Positions 25,931 to 36,803 of a DNA stretch of 64,000 nt are shown piece after piece. Origin of the DNA: Rhizoctonia solani (taxonomy: Eukaryota > Basidiomycota > Agaricomycetes > Cantharellales > Ceratobasidiaceae); assembly GCF_016906535.1 (NCBI RefSeq), contig NC_057371.1:1860001-1924000 (forward strand), given 5' to 3'. The notes below the pieces were generated by a model. The model saw only the letters and a program-made list of their open reading frames with translations, made no database searches and was not told the DNA's origin. Made by a program: the position numbers and the translations under genes. Positions within the stretch are counted from its first letter, which is position 1; each line of letters opens with the position of its first letter.

Positions 25931-26404
25931 TGCAAGGGGGAGTTGGAATCATGAGTTGGCTAGTGCTGCGACACAAGATATACTCCCTGTAATCAAGGGC
26001 TAGACTAGATCAAAGTATTAGTCAACCATGGAAACATGGTGAACTTGATCGCTACTAGGTACAATATTCAGAAGTCAGCTGCGGATAAGGAGTATAAATG
26101 TACCCCTGAAAGCATGGCATGAGCGCTTTGCATCTAGGAGAGGGTGGGGGTCGGTTGTTGTGGTGCTGGCTGAAGAGTCGAGAAGAATGTAGCCACCCGA
26201 ATATTTGAAATTGTTGACATATAGCCATTATGGAAGATCTAGATCAGCCTTCCCGGTTTCGGTAGGTTCCCATGTGGAGCAGGAAATCACGATAGTCGCT
26301 GGCACATGACCGTGAGGAGTATAACTACGTCGTCAGTCGAGACCAGTCTCATCCTTGGGTCTTTTTGAGCTTGACCACCACCAGCCTCTCTGCTGCCTAC
26401 TGCG
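25931..26404. promoter_or_regulatory. shared divergent upstream region, MFS / membrane protein
   Basis: A 474-bp region between divergent start codons. It must hold both promoters; no specific site is assigned. Confidence 0.45.
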
Positions 26405-27276
26405 ATGCGAGTTCTTGCCTATGTCCTTGCACTCTGTGCTCTTGCCTGCGCACAGGAGCCTACTCGCACAACAGAGCCCATTTCAGCAATCACCCCCAAG
26501 ACTTGGGCTCAAAATGCTACCAGCACCCGGCCGACAGTTCCTGCTTACTCTGCTCCCCCGTATGTGCCTATGCGGCGACTTGAAAACTATGTTTAATCTT
26601 GATTTCTTTGGCAGCATCAGCTGGACTACTATCACCTCGGGCTCAGTAATATACCAAGTTGCCGTAACGTAGGCTGAAATACTGCTCTCGTTGACTCTCG
26701 CTAACAAAATTCCCCCTCAGCCCGACGATAGTAGGGTACTCGACGATCACCACTGGTGGAGGTGTCATGGTGATCCCTATCACTTCGTACGTTCATATAT
26801 CATCCAGCCCCTATGTGCCAACTTCATCTTTGCAATTAGTGCCGTTGTGCCTAGCATAATCGGCAATTCCGAGGAACCTCTTGTCCCAAGTAACACCCAC
26901 AAAACCAGGACCATTGTGCTATCAGTTGTCTTTTCGTTTATCGGGGCCGTCTTGTTAATTTTAGTGAGTGATTATATATCCAAGCGAAACCCAATATTAA
27001 CGCTATTGCTCCCAGGCTGCAATGTTCTTGATGCGTGTCCGTGCGCAGCGCAGGATGCGAAACAACCGGTCGTGGGCAATTCGTCCTGGTGGATGGATTG
27101 ACGAATCAAAACAAAGCTACCCTATCGACCTGTAGGTTATCTGAATCCACAAATTTTCATGACCATCTGATCCGTCGGTTTATAGCGAAATTAATCCCAA
27201 CCGAAACTCTTATCCTTTCTCTGAGCCTCAAGTCCCTGCTCCTGCACCCTCTCACACCCGTCAGCGTTCGTTGTGA
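26405..27276 (+). CDS. single-pass type I membrane protein, function unknown
   Basis: Six exons, 26405-26559, 26615-26668, 26721-26786, 26840-26963, 27016-27131 and 27186-27276, join with consistent phases to 201 residues. Residues 1-17 form a signal peptide (MRVLAYVLALCALACAQ). A Ser/Thr/Pro-rich extracellular part of about 95 residues follows, with one NAT sequon. A single membrane helix lies at about 115-138 (TIVLSVVFSFIGAVLLIL...), then a basic stop-transfer (MRVRAQRRMRNNR) and a short Pro-rich tail. The architecture resembles fungal cell-surface sensor or SKG6-like proteins, but I see no WSC Cys pattern. The function is unassigned; a surface role is inferred only from topology. Confidence 0.7.
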
Positions 27277-27940
27277 GAATGACGCAAATGCCGATGGTCC
27301 CCGGGTTTATCCTCAATTCTCGAATCGGGTGCGGATATAGCTCATAATACTTTTTTAAACATGTTTTGGGAATTCTAGCACATTACGTGTGATGTGCTGC
27401 TTTTAGCTGTCTTTATAGTGCTACCTTTTCCTCGAGGCCTAGTTTTCGCCTAGTAAACTTGTTATTTTAACTTTTTGTGTATTATTAGACTGAATCACCT
27501 GGATGACTTTCAATCAATGACGCTTGGTGATGTCAAGACTTTAAGATCCCCATACCCGCTGATAGAGGCCATTCAGCTCGGGGAGGTGCTGGCTGAGACC
27601 GAATGATATCCGTTACTTAAGCGCTTTAGTTGCACATCCCCGCTCGACCGTGATTCATTAGGAATCGAAGCATTATAATTATGTTTTCCTCGAAACCCAT
27701 TGCTCGCCCCATGCCACCCCGCTGTTCTATCAGGGGCATGGTGGTACCCCAGGCAACACGTGTGAACGAAGGCGTAACATGAATTAACGCTTTTGTGTTG
27801 TTAAGGGCAGGTCTGAGTAGCGGCGTGGCTGATTGCACGATAATGTGGCTAAAAGCCTAGCGGTCCCTTGCGCCTGCCTCGCACACCCCCTCTCTTACCC
27901 CGCTTTGCACAGACTGTTCCGATCGCCCCTTTAACCCAAT
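27277..27940. other. intergenic, upstream of RBR pair
   Basis: No conserved coding sequence. Presumably the 3' region of the membrane protein gene and the promoter of the first RBR gene. Confidence 0.4.
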
Positions 27941-29180
27941 ATGAACGAAGGGAATGAACTGATGCTCGAGAGGGCTGCACATCTCCAGCTTTTAGACCTT
28001 GAGGATCGAAGGGCAGAGCTGATAGCGGATGATCCCAGTGAGTAATAGCCACCGTATAAAATTAAATTAGTTGATTGATCTGATCGAGTAGCCCTGACTG
28101 AACTCGAGATCACATATGACCTTATTGAGGCCGATATTCAAACCACCCTCCAATCCATCCGGGACCGAAGGATTGCTAGAGCCGTTCATAACGCCGGTCG
28201 AACAGCCGACTCAGCCCTGATAGCCAGAATTGCTCAAGCTGAATCAAGTGCGCAGGAGGAGCGTAGGCGCTTACTGGGTCTCTCGAGGCGCAGCTCACGT
28301 CGACCAAGTGCATCATCATCAGGAAGTAGTGATATTAGCAACCCTAGCAATCCGTTATCCTTGAGCAATTTCGAGCCTTCGGAACCGGGCAGCCCGGACT
28401 CCAGTACAACAAATTTACCAGGGTGGGTTGTCTTACTCGGGATTAGATATTAGGATATCATGCTAAATAGCCGCTTAGACCTAGTAACAGGGGCCCTGTC
28501 AATAAGAGCGTTCCGCTAATATTAAGGCTCCCGAACGGAAGGTTGGATTTTATCAACGTCTTTCTGTATACGAGACTGGCTGAGTATACTGTTTTTTGTT
28601 TGTTTACAGGGACACTGTCGAGTGCATCATATGCACAGAATTCACCACCGAAGCGTACGAAGCACCGTGCGGCTGCTTTTACCATCAAGGCTGCATCATA
28701 CAGTCATTCACAAAGGCGATGGACGACGAATCGTTATTCCCCCCAAGATGTTGTACACAGAACATTCCGCTGGATCAAATACGCACGATCCTCTCGCCCG
28801 AATTTATAGCAAGATACGAGAAGAAAGAAAAGGAGTTTAGCACACCCAATAGACTGTACTGTGCGAATAGGATCTGCTCTAGCTTTCTCGGCAGTTCCGC
28901 TCCAGCGGAGAGAAACAAAACCAATATCGTATGCGACAAATGCTTATTCTCAACGTGCTCGTTCTGCAAAGGTACATCTCACGCGGCTTATGTTCCGTGC
29001 AAGAACGATACGGCAGCACAACAGGTCCTTAGAATGGGTACCGCCAGTGGGTGGAAGGCTTGTCCGAACTGCCACCATTTGGTAGAGAAGAACGGAGGGT
29101 GCAACCATATGATATGTAGGTGCAGGAACGAATTTTGTTATAGCTGTGGGATAAGATGGGGTTCGTGTCGTCATGGTTGA
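27941..29180 (+). CDS. RBR-type (RING1-IBR-RING2) E3 ubiquitin ligase, copy 1
   Basis: RBR ligases accept ubiquitin on a RING2 Cys before passing it to a substrate. Four exons, 27941-28037, 28092-28422, 28479-28565 and 28610-29180, give 361 residues. The N-terminal 165 residues are helical and charged, then Ser-rich, with no known domain. RING1 starts at CIIC (about 177-180) with APCGCFYHQGC. The IBR follows NRLYCANRICSSFLG and uses Cys pairs CDKC and CSFC. RING2 begins CPNCHHLVEKNGGCNHM, placing the catalytic Cys near residue 336. The chain stops just after RING2 (WGSCRHG), so the C-terminal Cys/His module of the neighbouring paralog is absent. The second intron's exact borders are ambiguous by a few codons. 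Tandem paralog 338 bp downstream. Confidence 0.85.
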
Positions 29181-29518
29181 ATGTCCCAATCTTGAATCGA
29201 TATATATGCGTTAAAAATGATTGTATTTACAGAATAAGACAAAGCGACCCACTAGATCCACGTTTATTAAAATTGAACAGTGTCAGCCTTTTTTTTAGAG
29301 GATTGTGTCGGATCGTCACCCTATTGCAATTGGCTAGTTGAAGATACTTCGATGGAAATCTAGGTCACGGATTTGGGGTGGCTAATCAAATACCGGATCT
29401 CAATTCAGATGCCCAGTTTATTAAGGGTAGGTTCCGTGGCTATATCCACTGATTGGTTGGATACCGTGGCATAAAACCCCGGCGAACCTACGTGTCCTTC
29501 GTGCCCCCGTCTTCCACT
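29181..29518. other. spacer between the two RBR genes
   Basis: Short head-to-tail intergenic gap. It must hold the terminator of copy 1 and the promoter of copy 2. No specific site recognised. Confidence 0.45.
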
Positions 29519-31171
29519 ATGGACCAAGAAGAATATGAGACTCTGCTTGAGATCACCGCAAGATGCCAACTTATGGATATTGACGAACTTAGGGCCGGAA
29601 TAAAAGGCAAAGCTCGCTCTGGCAGCCCCTGTGAGTCGTAGCCACTTGGATTTTTACTCCTTTCGAGTAGCATTTAACAGCCAATCCAGTATCCGATCTT
29701 GAATTTGCTTACGATGCGATGGAAGCTGAAGCTAGAGCAACGCTGCAATTAATTCAAGACCGCAAAATTGCCAGGAGTGTCGAGCACACCTCTCAAGAAG
29801 ACATAGATTTAATCAACACTATTGCCGAAATCGAAAGAAGAGAGCAGGCAGATCGCCAATATGCGCTCTCGCTCTCCACTAATCCAAGCGCATCGCCTCC
29901 CCCTTCTCCCACCGGGTCGTCTCTCGGAACTCCAGCTTCTGGATCCGCGTTCGGGGGCGGGCCCATCTATCAGAATATCCGATACGAGAGCCCATTCGCT
30001 AGTAGTAGCTCGAGTTTGTCATGGTCTACATTTGACGCACCACTTGGACCACGAAGTTCTGGGTCAAGCCTATTTGATTCTGTCAAGTGAGCCAATATAC
30101 CTATGTTAAAATCATCCCACTAACCTTGGATTCAGACCTCGGGCAGGCTCTAGTACTGGCAAATCTGCATTTGTACCATCCATATTGAGACTCCCGGTCG
30201 GAAGGTACTTTTCCTGTAGCTCAAATCTGAAATTAAAATGCACCCTGACCAATAACTCTAGATCTTCTGTCGATTGCGTAATCTGCGCGGACTCTACCTC
30301 ACAGGCCTATCAAGCGCCATGTGGATGTTTCTATGATCGCCAGTGTCTAACTGAGCTCTTTGACAAGGCAACTGTCGACGAATCTTTATTCCCTCCGAGG
30401 TGTTGTAGCCAGCAAATATCCTTTTCCCAGGTCCGATCAATTCTTTCGCCACAATTGGTTCAAAAGTTCGAGTCCAAGTCAGAAGAGTTCAAGACGCCTA
30501 ATAGACTATACTGCTGCAACTCTAGTTGCTCAAGGTTCCTTGGTCCAGCTGCATCAAATGAACGAGAAAAAAGCGCAAGATTGTGCACGCAATGCTGGCG
30601 GACGACTTGCTCATTCTGCAAAAATGCGTCCCATGCATCTCACGTTCCTTGCGAGACCGATACTTCAGCGCAACAAGTTCTTGCCCTTGGGCGTCAAGAA
30701 GGCTGGCAGACTTGCCCGAGCTGTCACCACATGGTTGAGCTCGATACTGGGTGTTACCATATGACGTGTCGCTGTAGGCACGAGTTTTGCTATCTATGCG
30801 CGCGTCGCTGGAAAGAGTGCACCTGCCCACAGTGGGACGAAGACAGACTCATTGCTCAAGCTGAGAGAAGAGTCGTGAGGGATCTTGGAGTGCTCCCAAC
30901 GATTGCGCGCCCAGCACAGCTAGAAGCCCGTCAAATGGACATATTCCGGGTGGCTGAAGACCTTCGGGTGAATCACGAATGCAATCACCACATACATGGA
31001 TTCTCTAGGCGTGCTGGTTCGGGTAACTGCGAGAGCTGCGGGGAGTGGCTTCGAAGCTTTTTATTGGTGAGAATATCAGGTTAGGTACAGATGAAATATT
31101 GACCGCCTTTCTAGCAATGTCGAGGGTGTAGAATGGAAGTCTGCGTCCGTTGTAGACGTAACCGACTTTGA
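29519..31171 (+). CDS. RBR-type E3 ubiquitin ligase, copy 2, with extra C-terminal Cys module
   Basis: Tandem paralog of the gene just upstream. Exons are 29519-29630, 29690-30086, 30136-30204, 30262-31066 and 31115-31171, giving 479 residues. RING1 is CVICADSTSQAYQAPCGCFYDRQC, followed by an IBR with SSCSRFLGP, CTQC and CSFC pairs. RING2 is CPSCHHMVELDTGCYHM, with the catalytic Cys near residue 357. After RING2 it continues for about 115 residues. These include a basic helix and a final Cys/His module (CNHHIHGF, then CESCGEW, CRGC, CVRCRRNRL) split by the last intron. I remember similar C-terminal modules in basidiomycete RBR proteins. The first Met in the frame lies 66 bp upstream; I chose MDQEEYETLLE because it parallels copy 1. 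Confidence 0.87.
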
Positions 31172-31841
31172 TTATGACAACGACAGAAAGCTTCTACATG
31201 TCTATTGGGAACTGAATACTAAGTGGAAAACCAGTGTTAATGATAGATCTTCCAACAGTAGACTAGCACTATCGATCGGTTGGTCAGTAAATGTATTTGT
31301 TGAAATGTATCTTAATTGAGCGCAGAGCCACACATGCATACGCGTACGGAAGATAAGTACTCAAGGCTAACAAGCCAATGTATGTGGCGTTCGAGAGAAA
31401 TGATACCAAGTACATCAGCTATATTCAAACCACTTGTATATGATAGTAATAATAAACCATACTGCTGTTGAATTAGTTTATCTGAGTTGACTTGGGTTAA
31501 ACAACAAGTGATCAATCCAAACAATGCCAGTGACTGAAATCGTATCCGTGTAGACAATTTGGAAGTCAATGGAGGGTTTAATTAATGACATCAGATTAAA
31601 TATTCCACATGACAATACACATAAATGATCTTATATAACGATAGGAGTGGTGAAAACCAACGCTATGGCATCGACTGAGAAGCTACGGGAACATGGAGAT
31701 TTGCCTTGATTAAATTAATAGAATAGAATAGGGCTGCGTGAGCTGTCTCCGAACAACTCGGAATGCATGGTCAAAATAAGTTGGTCTCTGCCATAGTTTA
31801 TCAGCGTCCAAGCCACCAGGTATGTCAACTAAGACGACTCA
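31172..31841. other. convergent intergenic region
   Basis: AT-rich sequence between the 3' ends of RBR copy 2 and the membrane protein on the minus strand. No feature supported. Confidence 0.4.
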
Positions 31842-32387
31842 CTAGGCCGGATACAGTGGTTTGAGTGGAACTGTCTTCGATGTTTGAAACTTGATTTCGT
31901 TCTTCAGCTCCCAGCATAAAATGAGAATGGCAAATAGTATCCCGCTCTCGATGACAGCAAAGGCCGCTGAACTAAGGTTAACAATAACACTGGCAGGGGG
32001 GAGCTTGTTCTTATCTGGCCAAGTCTCCGATAAATTCAGAGCGTGGACAAGTACGGATACTATGCTGCCTGCTAACCATGCCATTGCCAATACCAACACG
32101 AACCCAAAGTTAGCTATGTGTTGAAGGCATTGGAACCTCGTATCGAGCGCCAAGTGTACGTTGGTCGACAATACGTACTCTCTTGTGAGTAGGCGGTGGA
32201 TGGATATGTGATGAAGGATGGTGAGGCCAAAAGCAACGGGAATGATGAAGAAGGAATTGTTCGCAAGCATCCCCATGCACAGTCCAAACGAGAGTGTACT
32301 GAAAACACAGGAAGAAATAAACAAGTTGGCAAGATGCTTGCCAGTACGATTTTCTGGAAAAACAACGCGCTTGGTTGAATCCAGCAT
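31842..32387 (-). CDS. multi-pass membrane protein, function unknown
   Basis: A single-exon frame of 181 residues from the ATG at 32387 (MLDSTKRVVF); upstream codons in frame lack a better ATG. Four hydrophobic segments are visible: about residues 20-45 (LFISSCVFSTLSFGLCMGML), 46-65 (FFIIPVAFGLTILHH), 90-115 (FGFVLVLAMAWLAGSIVSVLV) and 140-165 (SAAFAVIESGILFAILILCW). The short C-terminal tail is charged. The four-helix layout recalls small fungal MARVEL-like or tetraspan proteins, but I cannot assign it. No conserved catalytic residues are apparent. Confidence 0.55.
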   Translation of the reverse strand: MLDSTKRVVFPENRTGKHLANLFISSCVFSTLSFGLCMGMLANNSFFIIPVAFGLTILHHISIHRLLTREYVLSTNVHLALDTRFQCLQHIANFGFVLVLAMAWLAGSIVSVLVHALNLSETWPDKNKLPPASVIVNLSSAAFAVIESGILFAILILCWELKNEIKFQTSKTVPLKPLYPA

Positions 32388-33197
32388 GGTGAGGATAGGT
32401 TTAAGTGAACGAGCTCCGAAACGTGGTTTATGTACACTTAGGGGGCTGCGCACCTGGCACAACCGGGCCCCGCCGGATACATTACCATTTGTGCCTGGTA
32501 TTTACCGTCAAGTTACATACGCTAATGTGGAAAATCTAAATGGCAATGGGTTCCGTAATATAACGCGTGTTCAGCACTGGTATACCGACCATGGCCAAAG
32601 GCTGTGAACAAACTCTCTTGGTGGAACTGGGGCATCACGTGCATTGTGGGGTGCTGGGGTCTTGGCCTCGTGATTATGTGTCATAGCATTTCACATGCAA
32701 AGTTGGCGCTACTAATGTGAGGCAGAATAAGCCAGGCGACCCCAATAGTTATATCCTCTGGAATAATACGATATGTTATTGTTGGCGCTAGATGCATTGG
32801 GCTAACAGGCGTTCCCCTCACCACCAATCAAAGATTACCAGAAGGCAACTTGGATACGTTTGTAAATCTGCAGTTCAAATATCCAACATAATATTTATGT
32901 AGCGCAATCCACGTTGAGTGTATCTCTTCTGCTCAGCTAAGGATTAGATACCGCCCTTCAGATTAATTGGATATACGCGGTAAAGTCAGTAGCTTGAATA
33001 TAGGCCAATTCAGCCGTAGAAGGTAGATTAGAGTATCTCGCGTAATATATCGCACAGCTGGTCTGAGTCTAGATTTAGCGACTCCCTCACTCTACCCTTT
33101 GAAAGTCTGTTGATTCGGCACATCTCTCCATTGAAGATCGTTTCGAATTCGAGACATCTCGTCTAAGTAATATGTTCATTATGTGTGCACCGGAATC
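32388..33197. other. intergenic
   Basis: Contains the promoter of the membrane protein and the 3' side of the EF-hand gene. No other feature supported. Confidence 0.4.
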
Positions 33198-36100
33198 TTA
33201 TCCATCAAGATGCTCCAAAATCTTCAGCATCAAGCCCTTTAGTTCATCCATTTGACCCTCCAAGCGATCCAGCCGTCTTTCTACGTCTCTCTGGTAGCCA
33301 GTTCTTATCTTGGAGCCTAGCCGCGCAGTGTGAGAGACTGACCGCTCAAACTGATTACACGTACCACAATCTCTGGATGAATTCTTATCGCCATTATCGT
33401 CGCCTTCAAGGTCATCGACCCCGGTATCTACACCCTCAGCCTCGTCGCTGCCATCATCCGCTTCGTCCACACTATGCTCCTCATCCGAACGAGCCTCAGT
33501 TTCGACCACACTTCCATCTTCAGTGGGTGGGCGTGTGGCCTGATCTTCTAGTTCCTCTAGCTCGTCAGTGGATTCTTCCTCGGATAAGTCTTGTTCATCA
33601 TATTCTTCATCTGATTCTGCCCCCTTTTCCTAAACGGCATCAGTGGCTGATTGGTTAACGACTAAAATACCACGACCAGAGCTTACTCTCTTGTACCAAT
33701 CTTCGAAGAGGCTTCCAGTACAAAGCATTAGCTCACACCACAGTAGAATGCGCTAGCCGACGCACCCATAAGCATACCATTCTGCTTGCAAATTCGCATC
33801 TAGCCTTTGTTGTCTCCAACTCTCCATCAAAGAACGGGTTCTCTTTGTGAATGCTTCAAAGATAACTTGGAGGGACGCAGTCATCGAGATTGTAATGCCT
33901 TCTTGAAGTGGCTTGTCCTTGGCAATATCAAAGATTTTATGATGTCGTTTTAGAAGCCGGTGTATAACGCATAGGAGTCTCCAGCAATAACCGTTTTTAA
34001 TCAGCGCAATACAGACCAAAAGAGTATCAAATTACCGATTCAAGACGATTTCCTATCCCAATTATAAGGCTCAGCGTATGTGTATCATCAATCGTATATT
34101 TCGCTTGATCCAATCGCTCTTCAACTTCTTTTGTCACATGTTCCGCGTATTTTTCCCTCAAGGATACTAGATTGACCGCTTCTGCACTATCAGCCTCAAA
34201 ATACTCTAGTACGTTATCTATTCGACGAGTCAGTGAGGCGTAGTAGACGTGTAGCTGCTACGTACTGTAAAGCGAATCAACAATAAGCCTCACGTTTTCT
34301 GCGACCTCACTCAAATAGTCTTGTAATGGGCCTTTGTTTTCTGGATGTATACGTTCTATAGAGTCATCAAATACGGATAGTCGAGCCATTATTTTGTCCC
34401 GATATCTGGAAATATTGATGCCTGGTTGAGTATATGCGCCCATCTAAGGTTATAAGGGACCAACTGTAGACTGTCTTGATACCATCCGGCGGCCCAACTA
34501 AAACCAATTCACCGCTTTGGGCGCACATCATTTTCATGGGCTAACTCACTAAGCTAACCACTGGGGTGCGGTCCAATCCTTCGGACGGGAGTCAAAGAAA
34601 TTATTGAGTTCGTGTATTGATATGTATCCTGAAGAGTCTATCGACGAAGAGGCTAGTATGGCATCTCTGTGGACGAAACCAAAATAATGCTCACCTTCAT
34701 CAATAGCATCAGCAATCGCTGGATAAACTAAAAGTATTCGAGCGTCTATCAAATGTGTGGGTTCACTAGAAAATTAGGAAATTTACAAATGACCCGAGAA
34801 AGGTAATTCAAAGTCCAGCAGTCAGGGTGCTGAGCCCCCTCATGTTCGTTCATGTAACGGCGAAATTGCTGTTCAAAGTGGTATTGTACGGCTGTAAACC
34901 GGATGTTACAGAAGATCAATCAATATGCAACACCTCAAAGCACTCAACCTGAAACAAAGTGACGAGACTTGGTGGTGTTCCTCCATTTCTTATTGTCATG
35001 GGTTAACGAACTCGAGTCACAATAGCAAGAGGAAATACCCACCATATCTAAAGGGCTAAATGGAAACCATTTGCAAGTTTATTAAGGTATATGTGCACAT
35101 ACCTCTCCATATTGATTTAATGTCATGGTCGTTGATAACCTCGTGTGGTCCGGCATCGAGCTTGAATCGGGTCTGCAAGCATGTACGCTGACATAGGGAA
35201 ATAGGGAACTCACCCCTCTTAAAATTGTAATAGTAGATTTATTAATAGCTTCGGCGAGCTCTTCCTTTACACTTGTTAATTTCATCACGAAAAGTGCCCT
35301 AGTCCTATAATTAGAAACAGAAACAGAGTTGGAATACGCCCAGACTGACTGGTTGTCCCGGATTTGACGGCTTAAATCCTCGTTCAAGCTATACTGTATT
35401 GATCTGTTTGTCTGTGCGGACGAGCGGATGGGATCTCCAAGTTTTGTGGAGACTTCGCAGATCAAGTCATTGTCCTGATATGCGCGAGTGAGTTCTATTG
35501 TAACTTAAGAAAGCGCGCAAAACACTCGCCTTTGAGACCTTTTCCACCCCGCCCTTTGATTTCACAAGCTCCTGTGCATCTCGCTCACGAGAGGTTTGAG
35601 TATTCATAAACTTCGTCAATTCAGAAAGCTCTCGCGCAATCAAGTCGACAGTATTCGATGTCTGCATTACGACCAAAGTTGTATGGTTGAGAATCAGTGC
35701 TTCGAGCTCCTGTCGAGTATTCGCAAATGATTCGGCGAAATCGTTGACCAAATTATTGTATCGAGATATCCTTAAGAAACGAACTAATTCATGTGGGTAG
35801 TTAGATACGAAAAAAAAATGCAACATAACTCCAGATACATACCAACAGTACGATGTTTATAGTACACATCGCAGAAATTTCCAAACTCATTCAATAAGCC
35901 TACAATATCGTCGAGCTTCCGGTTCAGTATCTCTGCCAGATCCCCTTGCTCATCAAACACATTATCTAATTTCGCTAGTACGATTAGCATAGTTGACATC
36001 GAGTGATAGAGCACAGCAATTCTTTTGTCGTTATCTTGTCGATCAAGTTCAAGTTTCAATAGGCTCTGTATACATGTTATACACATCGAGCGGCTGAATA

Positions 36101-36500
36101 ACAATACCAGCGGTGGGCACAAAATCATGAAAGCCCTCACCTTGAAAATCTCAGCAATTGGTTCTGTGGGTGGAACGGCTTCTGATACAATACCGAGTAA
36201 CTCAGCAAGAGACTTGGCCGAAGCCAACAGTGTATTAATAACTTGTTTCGTGACCTTTGACACCTTAGAAATGGCCGATGGGTTTGCGATAATGGCTTTT
36301 CCAGCCTCCAACTGAGACTCGGTCATAGAAATTCCAGTCGCTGTAATTCTGCCTTTATAACAACGGTTGTAGAATATGTGACAGTACTCACAAATGCGTG
36401 ATTGTAAGGAAGAACCATCTGAGCGACTTTCGAAAACAGCTTTACTTTTCGAAAAATCTGAGAAATCCTTAGATTTTAAACCATAACCTTGGCTACTCAT
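33198..36500 (-). CDS. EF-hand protein with helical N-terminus and C-terminal coiled coil, copy A
   Basis: A many-exon gene (well over ten short exons) starting MSSQGYGLKSKDF at 36500 and ending at 33198. The N-terminal 300 or so residues are all helical. They include KVTKQVINTLLASAKSLAELLG, ELDRQDNDKRIAVLYHSMSTMLIVL and SRERDAQELVKSKGG. A single canonical EF-hand loop (Asp1, Asp3, Ser5, Gly6, Glu12) follows VYPAIADAID; an intron (about 34638-34694) splits the loop after position 2. Then come helical segments (HRLLKRHHKIFDIA, ESWRQQRLDANLQAEWY), a strongly acidic linker and a final coiled coil (RLDRLEGQMDELKGLM). I do not recognise a named family. The N-terminus resembles helical adaptor domains of fungal NLR-like proteins (Goodbye-like), which is inference. 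No NTPase domain is present. Exact exon borders are not resolved throughout. Confidence 0.65.
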
Positions 36501-36803
36501 GGCGAAGATAAGCTTGGTAGGGTTAGTGGAAGCAAAGGCTCTGTTGGTAGCATATAGAAAGGCGCGCATGCGGACCCTGCAGGGTCACCACGTGTACAAC
36601 CAAACATGACCTACAACTTCCCCATAAAGTTTACATGATATAATCGGATCATGGGATTTTCTTTTTCAGCGCTCGGGGTATAGTACATTGCCGAAACAGA
36701 CACCCCGAGAAACTATTTCATGTTTGATAATTTCATGTTCGGAGAGTGAAAATAAAAGTAGTCAAACGTCTAGCTGCGCCAGTGGCGTATATACAATCTC
36801 ACG
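36501..36803. other. spacer between EF-hand paralogs
   Basis: Promoter side of copy A and 3' side of copy B. Nothing specific seen. Confidence 0.4.

Noticed and set aside
33185..33658. 157-codon plus-strand frame rich in His, Pro and Arg
   Set aside because: Antisense of the acidic linker and coiled coil of EF-hand copy A; codon composition mirrors the Asp/Glu-rich coding strand.
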